Positions 45,989 to 56,945 of a DNA stretch of 64,000 nt are shown one piece after another. Both the position numbers and the translations under genes were made by a program. Every line of letters starts with the position of its first letter. The first letter of the stretch is position 1. The notes under the pieces are model-generated. The model had not been told where the DNA came from. It searched no databases and was given only the letters and a program-made list of their open reading frames with translations. Source of the stretch: Plantibacter auratus. Lineage in GTDB: Bacteria; Actinomycetota; Actinomycetes; Actinomycetales; Microbacteriaceae. The DNA lies in NCBI RefSeq assembly GCF_050587365.1, contig NZ_JBOBFV010000001.1, forward strand, positions 310,001-374,000. Reading direction: 5' to 3'.

Positions 45989-46368
45989 CGTGTTGCCACC
46001 TGTTCTGTGTAGAGTTCGATCTTGCGATCGATGACCTCCAGCGACTGCTGCATCTCCTCGAGGCGGGCCAGGAACGAGATCCGATGCCGCAGCAGCAGCT
46101 CGAGCCTCGCCTCGGCGGTGTCGTCACCGCGCTGAGCCAACACCGTGTACTCGCGGAGCGTCGCGATCGGCATGCCCGTCGATCGGAGCCTCGTCAGGAA
46201 CACGACCCAGGACACGTCGCCCTCGCTGTAGCGGCGGTGCGTCGATGAGCTGCGGCCGATCGGACGTGGCATGAGCCCTGCGCGCTCGTAGTACCGGAGC
46301 GTGTGGACGCTCAGTCCGGTCTGTTCGGCGACGTCGGAGATGGCGTAGCCCTCGTGGAGAGTGGTCAT
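45985..46368 (-). CDS. MerR-family transcriptional regulator
   Basis: The 127-residue protein has the MerR winged helix-turn-helix at residues 7-75: AISDVAEQTGLSVHTLRYYERAGLM, quoted in part as GLSVHTLRYYERAGLM, then RRYSEGDVSWVVFL. A dimerisation helix follows (RISFLARLEEMQQSLEVID). It has no cysteines, so it does not sense metals by thiols. The ATG at 46368 lies six bases after a -10 whose 19-base spacer is the typical MerR operator-promoter. It therefore probably controls itself and the reductase. Confidence 0.92.
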   Translation of the reverse strand: MTTLHEGYAISDVAEQTGLSVHTLRYYERAGLMPRPIGRSSSTHRRYSEGDVSWVVFLTRLRSTGMPIATLREYTVLAQRGDDTAEARLELLLRHRISFLARLEEMQQSLEVIDRKIELYTEQVATR

Positions 46369-46374
46369 GTCCAC

Positions 46375-46405
46375 ACGATACGACTTCGAGTGCACTCGAA
46401 GTCAA
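46375..46405 (-). promoter_or_regulatory. MerR-type promoter with 19-base spacer and palindromic operator
   Basis: The minus strand has TTGACT (46405-46400), a 19-base spacer and TATCGT (46380-46375). The spacer carries most of a 22-base perfect palindrome, GACTTCGAGTGCACTCGAAGTC shortened here to its core TTCGAGTGCACTCGAA (46382-46403 overall). A 19-base spacer is the mark of MerR-activated promoters. The start codon is six bases past the -10. Confidence 0.75.
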
Positions 46406-46423
46406 GCGCGCCACAGCCCGCGG

Positions 46424-48388
46424 TCAGGCGCCGTGCGGCCTCGTCGTGCTCCGCTCCGAAGACGTGTCCTGCTCGACGCGGTCGTCAGGCAGTGGGCGGG
46501 CCACGGGGATCCGGCTGCCGAGGACCTGTGCCACGACGTCGCGGGCGATCTGCTGCGCCGTGAGGCCCGCATCCTCGAGGATCTGCTCGCGGGACGCGTG
46601 GTCGATGAACTCGTCCGGCACGCCGAGCTCGTCGACGGCCGTGTCGACGCCGGCCTCGCGGAGGGTCTGCCTGATGCGGGTGCCGATACCTCCGACGCGG
46701 ATGCCGTCCTCGATGGTGATCACGAGCCGATGCGCCGCGGCGAGCTCGACAAGCGATTCGGCGACGGGGACCACCCAGCGGGGGTCGACGACGGTCGCGC
46801 CGATGCCCTGCTGGGCGAGTCGGTCCGCCACGTCGATCGCGATGGGCGCCATCGGGCCGACGGCGACGATGAGGACGTCCGGCTGCTCGGTCGTCCGGAG
46901 GACGTCGACACCGTCGTGGAGACGCTCGACGGCCGGGAGCTCGGCGGGGGCGCTGCCCTTCGGGAACCGGATGACGGTCGGGGCGTCGTCGATCGACACG
47001 GCTTCGCGCAGTTCCTCGCGCAGCCGCTCGCCATCACGCGGTGCCGCAATCCGGATACCCGGGACGACCTGCAGGATCGCGAGGTCCCAGATGCCGTGGT
47101 GGCTCGGTCCGTCGGGGCCGGTCACCCCGGCGCGGTCGAGGACGACCGTGACCCCCGCACGGTGCAGCGCGACGTCCATGAGCAGTTGGTCGAAGGCACG
47201 GTTCACGAACGTCGCGTACACGGCCACCACCGGGTGCAGTCCACCGAAGGCGAGCCCGGCCGCCGAGGTGAAGGCGTGCTGCTCGGCGATACCGACGTCG
47301 TGCACGCGCTCGGGGAAGCGTTCGGCGAAGGCGTGGAGCCCGACCGGTCGCAGCATGGCGGCCGTGATGGCCACGACGCGGTCGTCGGCCTCGGCCACCG
47401 CGAGCATCTCCTCGCTGAACACGGCCGTCCAGGACGGGCGGGCGGCAGCCCCGACGGGCTCCCCGGTCTCGGGGTCGATCACCCCGACGGCATGGAACTG
47501 ATCGGCGTCGTCGTCCCGTGCGGGCTGGAACCCACGGCCCTTCTCGGTGATCGCGTGGACGATCACCGGTGCGCCGTAGTGCTTCGCCTGGGTCAGGGCC
47601 TCCTCCATCGCGTGGATGTCGTGTCCGTCGACCGGCCCGATGTACTTGATGTCGAGGTTGGAGTAGAGCGCCTCGTTGTTCGTGAGGCGGGACAGGAACC
47701 CGTGGGCACCTCCGCGGACGCCCCGATAGAGCGCGCGTCCCGGACCGCCGAGGAGGTTGAAGGCCCGCTGGCTGCGCTCGCGCAGGTCGCGATAGCTCCG
47801 GCGGGTCCGCACACCGCTCAGGAACCGCGCCATACCGCCGATGGTCGGCGCGTAGGACCGGCCGTTGTCGTTGACGATGATGACGAGCCGGCGGGTGTTG
47901 TCATCGCTGATGTTGTTGAGCGCCTCCCACGTCATGCCGCCCGTCAGCGCGCCGTCGCCGACGACCGCCACCACATGGCGCTCGTCCTGCCCGGTCATCT
48001 GGAAGGCGCGGGAGATACCGTCCGCCCAGCTGAGCGAGCTCGACGCGTGCGAGCTCTCGACGATGTCGTGCTCGGATTCGGAACGCTGCGGGTAGCCGGC
48101 GAGGCCGCCCCGGGTCCGGAGCCCGGAGAACTCCTGACGGCCGGTCAGGAGTTTGTGGACGTAAGACTGGTGACCGGTGTCGAACACCATCGGGTCCGTC
48201 GGGGAGTCGAACACCCGGTGCATCGCGATCGTGAGCTCGACGACGCCGAGGTTCGGACCGAGGTGTCCGCCGGTCTTGGAGACGTTCGCGATGAGGAAGG
48301 CGCGGATGTCGCCGGCGAGTTCGACGAGTTCCGCCTCGGAGAGGCCGTCGAGGTCCCGGGGTCCGTTCACCTGATCGAGCACTGTCAC
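46424..48388 (-). CDS. dxs: 1-deoxy-D-xylulose-5-phosphate synthase
   Basis: Dxs makes 1-deoxyxylulose-5-phosphate from pyruvate and glyceraldehyde-3-phosphate, the entry step of the MEP isoprenoid pathway. The 654-residue thiamine enzyme has SKTGGHLGPNLGVVELT, FDTGHQSYVHKLLTGR, the TPP-binding GDGALTGGMTWEALNN and the transketolase middle-domain VGIAEQHAFTSAAG. The C-terminal tail (after about residue 630) is charged and variable. GTG at 48388 follows GGAGGG. The same frame stays open far upstream through the antisense of aconitase, which is not part of the gene. Confidence 0.95.
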   Translation of the reverse strand: MTVLDQVNGPRDLDGLSEAELVELAGDIRAFLIANVSKTGGHLGPNLGVVELTIAMHRVFDSPTDPMVFDTGHQSYVHKLLTGRQEFSGLRTRGGLAGYPQRSESEHDIVESSHASSSLSWADGISRAFQMTGQDERHVVAVVGDGALTGGMTWEALNNISDDNTRRLVIIVNDNGRSYAPTIGGMARFLSGVRTRRSYRDLRERSQRAFNLLGGPGRALYRGVRGGAHGFLSRLTNNEALYSNLDIKYIGPVDGHDIHAMEEALTQAKHYGAPVIVHAITEKGRGFQPARDDDADQFHAVGVIDPETGEPVGAAARPSWTAVFSEEMLAVAEADDRVVAITAAMLRPVGLHAFAERFPERVHDVGIAEQHAFTSAAGLAFGGLHPVVAVYATFVNRAFDQLLMDVALHRAGVTVVLDRAGVTGPDGPSHHGIWDLAILQVVPGIRIAAPRDGERLREELREAVSIDDAPTVIRFPKGSAPAELPAVERLHDGVDVLRTTEQPDVLIVAVGPMAPIAIDVADRLAQQGIGATVVDPRWVVPVAESLVELAAAHRLVITIEDGIRVGGIGTRIRQTLREAGVDTAVDELGVPDEFIDHASREQILEDAGLTAQQIARDVVAQVLGSRIPVARPLPDDRVEQDTSSERSTTRPHGA

Positions 48389-48478
48389 GCTGTCGTCCCT
48401 CCACCGTGGGCCGACCGATCGCTCGGAGCCCGTCTTTCGAGTGTACGCGTCGTGGCCGGGGTGGGCGGCGAACGCCGC

Positions 48479-48513
48479 AGGCCGGCCCCGACGGTTGCTG
48501 TCGGGACCGGCCT
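48479..48513 (-). terminator. Terminator of the aconitase gene
   Basis: Fourteen-base arms (AGGCCGGCCCCGAC and GTCGGGACCGGCCT, one mismatch) flank a 7-base loop, just past the aconitase stop and before dxs. Confidence 0.7.
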
Positions 48514-48531
48514 GGTGGTAGAGCCTCGTCG

Positions 48532-51351
<2,820 letters not shown>

Positions 51352-51434
51352 ATCGTCTTCTCCTTCGTTGGCGGCGGCGAGTGCTCACTCACGTGCGTTC
51401 CGACCAATCTTGCTGCTGGCGGGTGCTCCGCGGC

Positions 51435-51451
51435 TAGCAAGGCTTGCCTAA
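51435..51451 (-). promoter_or_regulatory. Possible DtxR/IdeR-type half-matched iron box upstream of acnA
   Basis: The minus strand reads TTAGGCAAGCCTTGCTA, 84-100 bases before the aconitase ATG. The left part fits the iron-box pattern TTAGG-N2-AG-N-CT exactly, but the right arm does not. This is weak evidence from one site. Confidence 0.25.
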
Positions 51452-51546
51452 CTACAGGCTGGGGCGCGTCGTGTCATCTCGGCATCGCTCATCTATCTTG
51501 ATGTCGAGACAATTCTAGCATCGAGGATCGGGTCCTCCCGACATGA

Positions 51547-51592
51547 CGAGAGCCCGGCCCGAGACACGCTGACGCGTCGGGCCGGGCTCTCG
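51547..51592 (-). terminator. Terminator downstream of the DUF3159 gene
   Basis: Perfect 16-base arms (CGAGAGCCCGGCCCGA and its complement) flank a 14-base loop, six bases past the DUF3159 stop. It closes the dut-DUF3710-DUF3159 operon. Confidence 0.8.
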
Positions 51593-51597
51593 GCGGA

Positions 51598-52389
51598 TCA
51601 CTCGGTGGATGCCTGCGGCGCCTTCGGGAACACGGCGCGGACGACGAGCCAGCTGAGGACGAGCAGTGGTGCGTAGAGCGGGATGCCCATGAGGAGCCGC
51701 AGCGTCCCGAGGAGTTCGACGTTCCCACTGAAATAGAGGGGCAGCTGCACGAGGAGTCGTGCGGCGAACATGGCCACCCACACCAGCGTGAGCCACCGCA
51801 TGGCGCGTCGTTGTCCGGGGTGGGAGCGCCAGCTCGTGCCGCTGCCCATGAGGTAGCCGGCCACGAGTCCGACGACGGGCCACCCGACGAGCACCGAGAC
51901 GAGGAGGGCCACGGCGTAGGCGCCGTTGGTCCAGAACCCGACGACGTAGAAGTCCTCAGCGCGCCCGGACAGCAGGGCAAGGGCTGCTGAGAGTGCGATG
52001 CCGAGGAGGCCGCCGACGGCCTGTGTCACCGGCTGCCGCTGCACGAGGCGTGCAATGGAGAAGAGGACCCCGAGTGCGACCGGAGCGATGATCGACGGGA
52101 GCAGGTCGAGGGTCAGCGTGTAGACGACGAGGAACAGGAGTCCGGGCAGGATCGCCTCGACGATGCCGCGCACGCCGCCCATGGCGAGCAGCAACGCCTT
52201 GCCGGTGGGGGCGTCGCCCTCGGCCATCGCGCCCAGACCGGACTTGCGTGCGGCGGCACCGAACGCCGCGGACATCGATTCACCGAGCCTCTGTCGATCC
52301 GCATCTCCCGTGGCATCAGGGGAACCCGACGCGTCACGGTGCTCGACCGGGTCGACTCCGCGGGGCTCCGGTTCTCGTGCGTCCGTCAT
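51598..52389 (-). CDS. DUF3159 family membrane protein
   Basis: The 263-residue protein belongs to DUF3159, an actinobacterial membrane family of unknown function. The first 60 residues are hydrophilic. Five or six membrane segments follow, with GGVRGIVEAILPGLLFLVVY, GWPVVGLVAGYLMG and the cytoplasmic motif WRSHPGQRRAMRWLT. It lies three bases after the DUF3710 stop in the conserved dut-DUF3710-DUF3159 order. No catalytic motif is visible. Confidence 0.87.
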   Translation of the reverse strand: MTDAREPEPRGVDPVEHRDASGSPDATGDADRQRLGESMSAAFGAAARKSGLGAMAEGDAPTGKALLLAMGGVRGIVEAILPGLLFLVVYTLTLDLLPSIIAPVALGVLFSIARLVQRQPVTQAVGGLLGIALSAALALLSGRAEDFYVVGFWTNGAYAVALLVSVLVGWPVVGLVAGYLMGSGTSWRSHPGQRRAMRWLTLVWVAMFAARLLVQLPLYFSGNVELLGTLRLLMGIPLYAPLLVLSWLVVRAVFPKAPQASTE

Positions 52390-52392
52390 CGA

Positions 52393-53013
52393 CTACGCGC
52401 TCGTGGCCGTCGGCATGCGCAGCGGGATGAGGTCGCGCGGCGGCATGGGCGAGTTGCCCCGGACGACGACGAGGCTGCGGAAGAGGTCGTCAACGAGTGC
52501 GGCGGCGTCCGGCTTCGAGGCGCCCTCCCCCGCGACGACGCCGCGGAGGAACCAGCGCGGTCCGTCGACGCCGATGAAGCGTGCCAGGTGGGTCGCGTCG
52601 GTGCCTGCTGCACCACCGGTCGGCACCTCGGCGACGAGCTCAGGACCGAACTCGCCCTCGCGCTCGGTCACGGTGCCGCCCTGCTGGGCGATCTGCTCGG
52701 CGATCTGCGAGCGGGTCTCGTTCCACAGACCGGTCGACCGCGGGGCGGCGAACGGCTGGACCTGCAGGGTGGAACCGGCGTAGTCGAGGCCGACCGCGAC
52801 GACGCGCTTCGTCGCCTCCTCCACCTCGAGGCGGAGGTTCAGTCCTTCCCGAGGCAGCACCTTGACGCCACCGAGGTCGATGTAGGGGCGGACGGGGTTC
52901 GCCTCGCTCTCGTCGAACGGGCCGGCTGTCTCGCGGTCCTCGGGTGCGGACTTCGCGTCGTCGGGCAGCTCCGCGTCGAGGTCGAGGTCTGGGAGGTCTT
53001 CGAGTTCGCTCAT
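52393..53013 (-). CDS. DUF3710 family protein
   Basis: The 206-residue protein belongs to DUF3710, an actinobacterial family of unknown function that follows dut. It has an acidic N-terminus (1-40). A conserved core follows: YIDLGGVKVLPREGLNLRLEVEE (LGGVKVLPREGLNLRLE within it), LQVQPFAAPRSTGLW and RFIGVDGPRWFLRGVVAGE. It has no membrane segment. Its ATG overlaps the dut stop by four bases. Confidence 0.88.
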   Translation of the reverse strand: MSELEDLPDLDLDAELPDDAKSAPEDRETAGPFDESEANPVRPYIDLGGVKVLPREGLNLRLEVEEATKRVVAVGLDYAGSTLQVQPFAAPRSTGLWNETRSQIAEQIAQQGGTVTEREGEFGPELVAEVPTGGAAGTDATHLARFIGVDGPRWFLRGVVAGEGASKPDAAALVDDLFRSLVVVRGNSPMPPRDLIPLRMPTATSA

Positions 53014-53519
53014 GCGAGGGTTCCTGTCTGCGCGGCACCGTCGGTGCTGATGGTTGGGTCGGTGGCGGCCGGTGTCGTGGCGAGCGAGCCGACGCCGGTC
53101 GAACCGAAGCCTCCGGCTCCTCGTGCACTGCCTGGCAATCGCTCCACCGGGATGAAGTTGGCGCGGGACACCGGCATCACGATGAGCTGGGCGATGCGGT
53201 CGCCCGGCTCGACGGTGAAGGAGGCGTGACGGTCGGTGTTGAGGAGCGTGACCTTGATCTCGCCGCGATACCCGGCGTCGACCGTACCCGGCGAGTTGAC
53301 GACGGTGATGCCGTGTTTCGCTGCGAGACCGCTTCGTGGGACGACGAACGCGGCATGGCCGTCGGGCAGGGCGATCGAGACGCCGGTGCCGACGAGGGCG
53401 CGCTCACCCGGTTCGAGCACGACGTGCTCGGCGGACACGAGATCCGCACCCGCATCGCCGGGGTGTGCATAGCCGGGCAGATCCGGCGCGATAATGAGTA
53501 CGTCAACGCTTTCGGTCAC
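53010..53519 (-). CDS. dut: dUTP diphosphatase
   Basis: Dut hydrolyses dUTP to dUMP, keeping uracil out of DNA and supplying dTMP synthesis. The 169-residue trimeric-type enzyme has motif 1 HPGDAGADLVS, motif 2 PRSGLAAKHGI, motif 3 GTVDAGYRGEIKV with the catalytic Asp, motif 4 GDRIAQLIVMPV and motif 5 RGAGGFGSTG. An extra Thr/Ala-rich tail of about 20 residues follows. The GTG at 53519 lies six bases after TACCCT, giving a probably leaderless mRNA. It is divergent from DUF3093. Confidence 0.95.
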   Translation of the reverse strand: MTESVDVLIIAPDLPGYAHPGDAGADLVSAEHVVLEPGERALVGTGVSIALPDGHAAFVVPRSGLAAKHGITVVNSPGTVDAGYRGEIKVTLLNTDRHASFTVEPGDRIAQLIVMPVSRANFIPVERLPGSARGAGGFGSTGVGSLATTPAATDPTISTDGAAQTGTLA

Positions 53520-53525
53520 GAATCG

Positions 53526-53531
53526 AGGGTA
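53526..53531 (-). promoter_or_regulatory. Putative -10 of dut
   Basis: TACCCT on the minus strand, then CGATTC, then the GTG at 53519. The gap to the divergent DUF3093 start is only 38 bases. Confidence 0.4.
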
Positions 53532-53557
53532 GTGCAGTTCTCTGAGACAAGGCAGAC

Positions 53558-54004
53558 ATGCAGCCGTACCGTGAAACCCTCTGGCCCAGCCCCTGGGTCA
53601 TCATCGCCCTCGCCCTCGTGGTGCCGGCGACCATGCTCGTCCTCGCGCCCGTTTCGCTCGCGGCCGGGATCGTCGGGGCGGTGGTGCTGTACGGCGGGTG
53701 CCTTGCGCTGGCGTTCGGGACGGCGCCGAGGATCCAGGTCTCCGAGTCGAGCCTGTCGGTCGGGAAGGCGTCGATCCCGCTCGGGTTCATCGGTGAGGTC
53801 GTGGTGTACACCGGGACCGACGCGACCGCTCAGCTCCGCACCAAGCTCGATGCACGCGCCTGGCTCATGATCCGCGGGTGGGTGCACAGCCTCGTGAAGG
53901 TGGAGATCGTCGACCCCGCCGACCCGACGCCGTACTGGCTGCTGTCGTCCCGTCGGCCGCAGGCCCTGGCGGATGCGATCGCCGCGGCACGCACGCACGC
54001 CTGA
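53558..54004 (+). CDS. DUF3093 family membrane protein
   Basis: The 148-residue protein belongs to DUF3093, a small actinobacterial membrane family usually encoded opposite dut. Two membrane helices (about 12-32 and 34-52) precede a beta-rich cytoplasmic domain. That domain contains IQVSESSLSVGKASIPL, DARAWLMIRGWVHSLVKV and the C-terminal PYWLLSSRRPQALADAI. The fold resembles PH-like domains found in membrane-associated proteins. Function is unknown. Confidence 0.88.
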   Translation: MQPYRETLWPSPWVIIALALVVPATMLVLAPVSLAAGIVGAVVLYGGCLALAFGTAPRIQVSESSLSVGKASIPLGFIGEVVVYTGTDATAQLRTKLDARAWLMIRGWVHSLVKVEIVDPADPTPYWLLSSRRPQALADAIAAARTHA

Positions 54005-54031
54005 GGCGGCCACCGCTCGAAGCCACAACGA

Positions 54032-54067
54032 CGGAACCCCTCCGGATCGTGATCCGGAGGGGTTCCG
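54032..54067. terminator. Bidirectional terminator between DUF3093 and DUF4193
   Basis: Perfect 17-base arms (CGGAACCCCTCCGGATC and its complement) flank a 2-base loop, between two converging genes. Confidence 0.8.
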
Positions 54068-54091
54068 TGTGCCGCTCGCGCGGCGGTGCTG

Positions 54092-54385
54092 TCAGGCTGC
54101 GCACTCCGCGCAGATCGGGCCGAACTTGCCCTCGTGGTCGAGCTGCGAGCGGTGCTTCACGAGGAAGCACTCCATGCAGGTGAACTCGTCCGCCTGGGGC
54201 GGGAGCACGACGACGTCGAGGTCGAGGTCGGAGAGGTCGGATCCACCCAGGTTGTAGTCACCCGGGTTGTCAGCGTCTTCGGAGTCGACGACTCCGGACA
54301 GCTTGTCTGGAACGCGCTCCTTCAGGGCCTCGATCGACTCGGAATCGTCGTCGGTCTTGCGGGGAGCGTCGTAATCAGTTGCCAT
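54092..54385 (-). CDS. DUF4193 family small zinc-finger-like protein
   Basis: The 97-residue protein belongs to DUF4193, a small and highly conserved actinobacterial family. The N-terminal two thirds are acidic (ATDYDAPRKTDDDSES onwards). The C-terminus carries a probable zinc site, FTCMECFLVKHRSQL followed by GPICAECAA, with two CxxC pairs. Function is unknown. The ATG at 54385 gives the usual start; the open frame to 54556 contains unrelated sequence. It is divergent from sepH across a 199-base promoter region that holds two inverted repeats. Confidence 0.88.
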   Translation of the reverse strand: MATDYDAPRKTDDDSESIEALKERVPDKLSGVVDSEDADNPGDYNLGGSDLSDLDLDVVVLPPQADEFTCMECFLVKHRSQLDHEGKFGPICAECAA

Positions 54386-54430
54386 GCCTATCCACTTCTC
54401 GATGCCGTCGGAACAAAATCGGCGGGCACA

Positions 54431-54460
54431 GTTTGCATCAGTTCCGCATGAATTGCAAAC
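54431..54460. promoter_or_regulatory. Inverted repeat GTTTGCA-N16-TGCAAAC upstream of DUF4193
   Basis: Two 7-base arms at 54431-54437 and 54454-54460, 46 bases before the DUF4193 start. On the minus strand TTGCAA, a 17-base spacer and CAAACT overlap the repeat and could be its -35 and -10. The regulator is unknown. Confidence 0.35.
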
Positions 54461-54510
54461 CGTGTTCGGGAGGGTGTGCGGAACCTTCCCGTGCAACTGA
54501 CGGCACGCCC

Positions 54511-54531
54511 GGCGTATTCCCCGAATACGCC
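54511..54531. promoter_or_regulatory. Inverted repeat GGCGTATTC-CCC-GAATACGCC upstream of sepH
   Basis: Perfect 9-base arms with a 3-base spacer, 54 bases before the sepH ATG. This is a candidate operator; I cannot assign a regulator. Confidence 0.35.
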
Positions 54532-54584
54532 CGTGATCCGTGAGAACGTGGGTCAATCACGTGGCACGCTGAGAGGCATTCATC

Positions 54585-55703
54585 ATGCAGGAATTGAAGG
54601 TAGTCGGAGCGGAGCTCGGCGCTCTGATCGTTGCAGATCGGAACGAGGAGGAATACCGCCTCATCGTCGACGATTCGTTCCACGTCCACCTGCGGCGGGC
54701 GAAGCCGGCCGGTGCGCCGATCGGTGGGAACACCAAGATCTCTCCGAGGGAAGTGCAGGCGCACATCCGCAGCGGGCTCTCCGCCGAGGACGTCGCAGCG
54801 GTCACCGGTGCCTCACTGGAGTACGTGCAGCGGTTCGAGGGTCCGGTGATGGCGGAGCGCGAGCACATCGTCGGCACGGCCCTGGGCGTCGCCGTCCTGC
54901 CGACGACCGACACCTCGGCCGACGACATCGAAGCCACCTTCGGGAACGTCATCCGGGCTCGACTCGAGAAGCTCGGCGCAACCGACGAACGGTGGACGAG
55001 CTGGAAGGAGCCTGAGGGTGGCTGGATCGTCAAGCTGTCCTTCACGGCCGACCAGGTCGACCACGACGCCCGCTGGGCGTTCGAGCCGAAGAAGCTCGCC
55101 CTCACGCCCATCGGCAGTGAGGCCACGACCCTCTCGCGTCAGGGCGACCTGCCGGCCGCGCTGATCCCCCGCTTGCGTGCTGTCGACACCGACGACTCCC
55201 CCGACACCTCACGCTTCGACAGCGGCGCGTTCTCCCTGGACCGCGTGTCGACGCCGCAGCAGAGCGAGACCGACCGTCCCGCCGAGACGCGTCCGATCGA
55301 GCCGTTGCCGTTCGCGGCCGACACGGGCTTCGGCCGTGCACCGTCCTCGAAGGCTGCGACGCAGGCAGCGATCAACCGTGAGGCCTCGAGCCCCGAGCAG
55401 CACAACCAGACCGCCGACTTGCTCGAGGCGCTCCGCAAGCGCCGTGGCGAGCGGGAGTCCGCCCCCAGCGAACCCGAACCTGCCGAGCGCCCCAGTGCGC
55501 CGCACGCCGTCCCGGATCAGCAGACCCCGCTGGCGGTGTTCGACACCGGTGAGTTCGAGGCCGCGCAGCAGCGACGCGCGGGCGATGCCGAGTCCTCCGA
55601 TGGCGGCACGCCGTCCGGAGCCAAGGCGCGCCGCGGCCGGGCGTCGATGCCGTCCTGGGACGAGATCGTGTTCGGTGCGAAGTCCGACGACGACCCGGTC
55701 TGA
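54585..55703 (+). CDS. sepH: Septation protein SepH
   Basis: SepH is an actinobacterial division protein that binds FtsZ and stimulates Z-ring assembly. The 372-residue protein has the conserved N-terminal DUF3071 domain (about 1-170). It contains the helix-turn-helix-like KISPREVQAHIRSGLSAED and VAAVTGASLEYVQRFEGPV, then RWTSWKEPEGGWIVKLSF. A long low-complexity tail follows, ending in the conserved ASMPSWDEIVFG. The ATG at 54585 fits the family start MQELKVVG. It converges on the phosphodiesterase gene, 12 bases away. Confidence 0.93.
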   Translation: MQELKVVGAELGALIVADRNEEEYRLIVDDSFHVHLRRAKPAGAPIGGNTKISPREVQAHIRSGLSAEDVAAVTGASLEYVQRFEGPVMAEREHIVGTALGVAVLPTTDTSADDIEATFGNVIRARLEKLGATDERWTSWKEPEGGWIVKLSFTADQVDHDARWAFEPKKLALTPIGSEATTLSRQGDLPAALIPRLRAVDTDDSPDTSRFDSGAFSLDRVSTPQQSETDRPAETRPIEPLPFAADTGFGRAPSSKAATQAAINREASSPEQHNQTADLLEALRKRRGERESAPSEPEPAERPSAPHAVPDQQTPLAVFDTGEFEAAQQRRAGDAESSDGGTPSGAKARRGRASMPSWDEIVFGAKSDDDPV

Positions 55704-55715
55704 TCGGTCAGGGCC

Positions 55716-56858
55716 TCAGGGCTCGTAACGACCGAGGCCGAGGAGTGGTATCCGGCGTTCGTCGTCGGTGAGCGATCCGTGCTGTCCGATCATGCCCCTC
55801 GCGCTCTGATCGGCGGGACGTGAGTCGTAGTAGGCGATGCGCTTCCGCGCTGCCACGATGACGTCGCCGATCCGTGGCAGCACCTCGGGGTCGACCTCGC
55901 CGTACCAGCCGTGGTCGATCGCCTGCTTGCGTGTCGCGATCCAGGCGCGCCCGCCTTCCTCGGCTCGCCAGGCCTCAGCCAGGCGCTCCCGATCCGCTGG
56001 GCCTGCATCGGCGTCGAGATAGAGGTGGAGGCATCGCGGCTCCCCGCCGATATGGCGGACACCGGCGACCAGCTCGGGCACCTGGTCGAAGAGTACATGT
56101 TGATGGGGTGCGACGTCGATCACCCCGTGGTCGGCGGTGATGAGCGCGCCGGTCGACGCGGGCAGGCGGGACGACCACCGCTTGAGATCGCCGTCGAGCT
56201 CCTCGAGGAGCGCCGTCCAGCGTCCCGACTCCCATCCGTACTCATGCGCCGCCTGATCGAGCTCGGGGACGTACACGTAGCTGAGTGTGGGTCCGGCGGT
56301 CGTGGACACGATCTCTCGGGCCGCGTCGAGGCGGTCCGCCATCGAGCGTCCGGCCCGGTAGTCCGCCCCTCGGAGCACGGCTCGGGTGAAGCCCGAATTG
56401 CGGTACCGCTCCTGACCGATCACCGTCGTGGTGACGCCCTCGCCTCTCGCTCGCTCGAACACGGTCGGGAGGCGCTGCCAGGTCTCGGGCACCATGCCGG
56501 CGTCCCAGCCGCTGAGTTGGTTCACGACCCGGTCCCCCGCCACGTCCCGTGCTCGGTAGCTGACGAGGCCGTGCCGGCCCGGCAAGGCCCCGGTGGTCAG
56601 CGTCGCGATCCCGGCCGCGGTCGTCGACGGGAACGCCGACGTCGTGGTGGAGCGCGGGCCGAGGCGCGGCGCGAGGAACCGAGCGTGGGCGGCGGCTCCG
56701 CGGAGGTTCGCGGCGCCGAGGCCGTCGACGAGGACGACGACGGCATGGTCGGCCGCGGGCAGCGATCCACCGCCCACCGTCAGGGATGCGAGGCAATCCG
56801 GGAGGACACCGGCAAGGCTGCGTGACTCCGGATCGACCGTCGGTAGCATGGTGGTCAT
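55716..56858 (-). CDS. Alkaline-phosphatase-superfamily nucleotide pyrophosphatase/phosphodiesterase
   Basis: The 380-residue protein has the type I phosphodiesterase fold: metal-binding VVVLVDGLGAANL, the nucleophilic Thr in FPSTTAAGIATLTTG, metal ligands in VPELDQAAHEYG and LITADHGVID, and a late His in the C-terminal third. It has no signal peptide, so it is probably cytoplasmic. The family hydrolyses nucleotide or phosphodiester bonds; the substrate is unknown. I chose the ATG at 56858 (a second lies at 56849). This gene is commonly found near sepH and topoisomerase IV in Actinobacteria. Confidence 0.88.
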   Translation of the reverse strand: MTTMLPTVDPESRSLAGVLPDCLASLTVGGGSLPAADHAVVVLVDGLGAANLRGAAAHARFLAPRLGPRSTTTSAFPSTTAAGIATLTTGALPGRHGLVSYRARDVAGDRVVNQLSGWDAGMVPETWQRLPTVFERARGEGVTTTVIGQERYRNSGFTRAVLRGADYRAGRSMADRLDAAREIVSTTAGPTLSYVYVPELDQAAHEYGWESGRWTALLEELDGDLKRWSSRLPASTGALITADHGVIDVAPHQHVLFDQVPELVAGVRHIGGEPRCLHLYLDADAGPADRERLAEAWRAEEGGRAWIATRKQAIDHGWYGEVDPEVLPRIGDVIVAARKRIAYYDSRPADQSARGMIGQHGSLTDDERRIPLLGLGRYEP

Positions 56859-56945
56859 CGGGCTCAGTCTCGCACACCGCGCTGACGACCACGCCCCGCC
56901 ATCCTCGCCGAGCACCGGCTCGACTCCCCTCAGCAGAGACACGGA

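Noticed and set aside
51379..51400. A CIRCE/HrcA-like element (GAGTGCTCACTC) before aconitase
   Set aside because: It is a short palindrome without the TTAGCACTC-N9-GAGTGCTAA arms, and aconitase is not a typical HrcA target.
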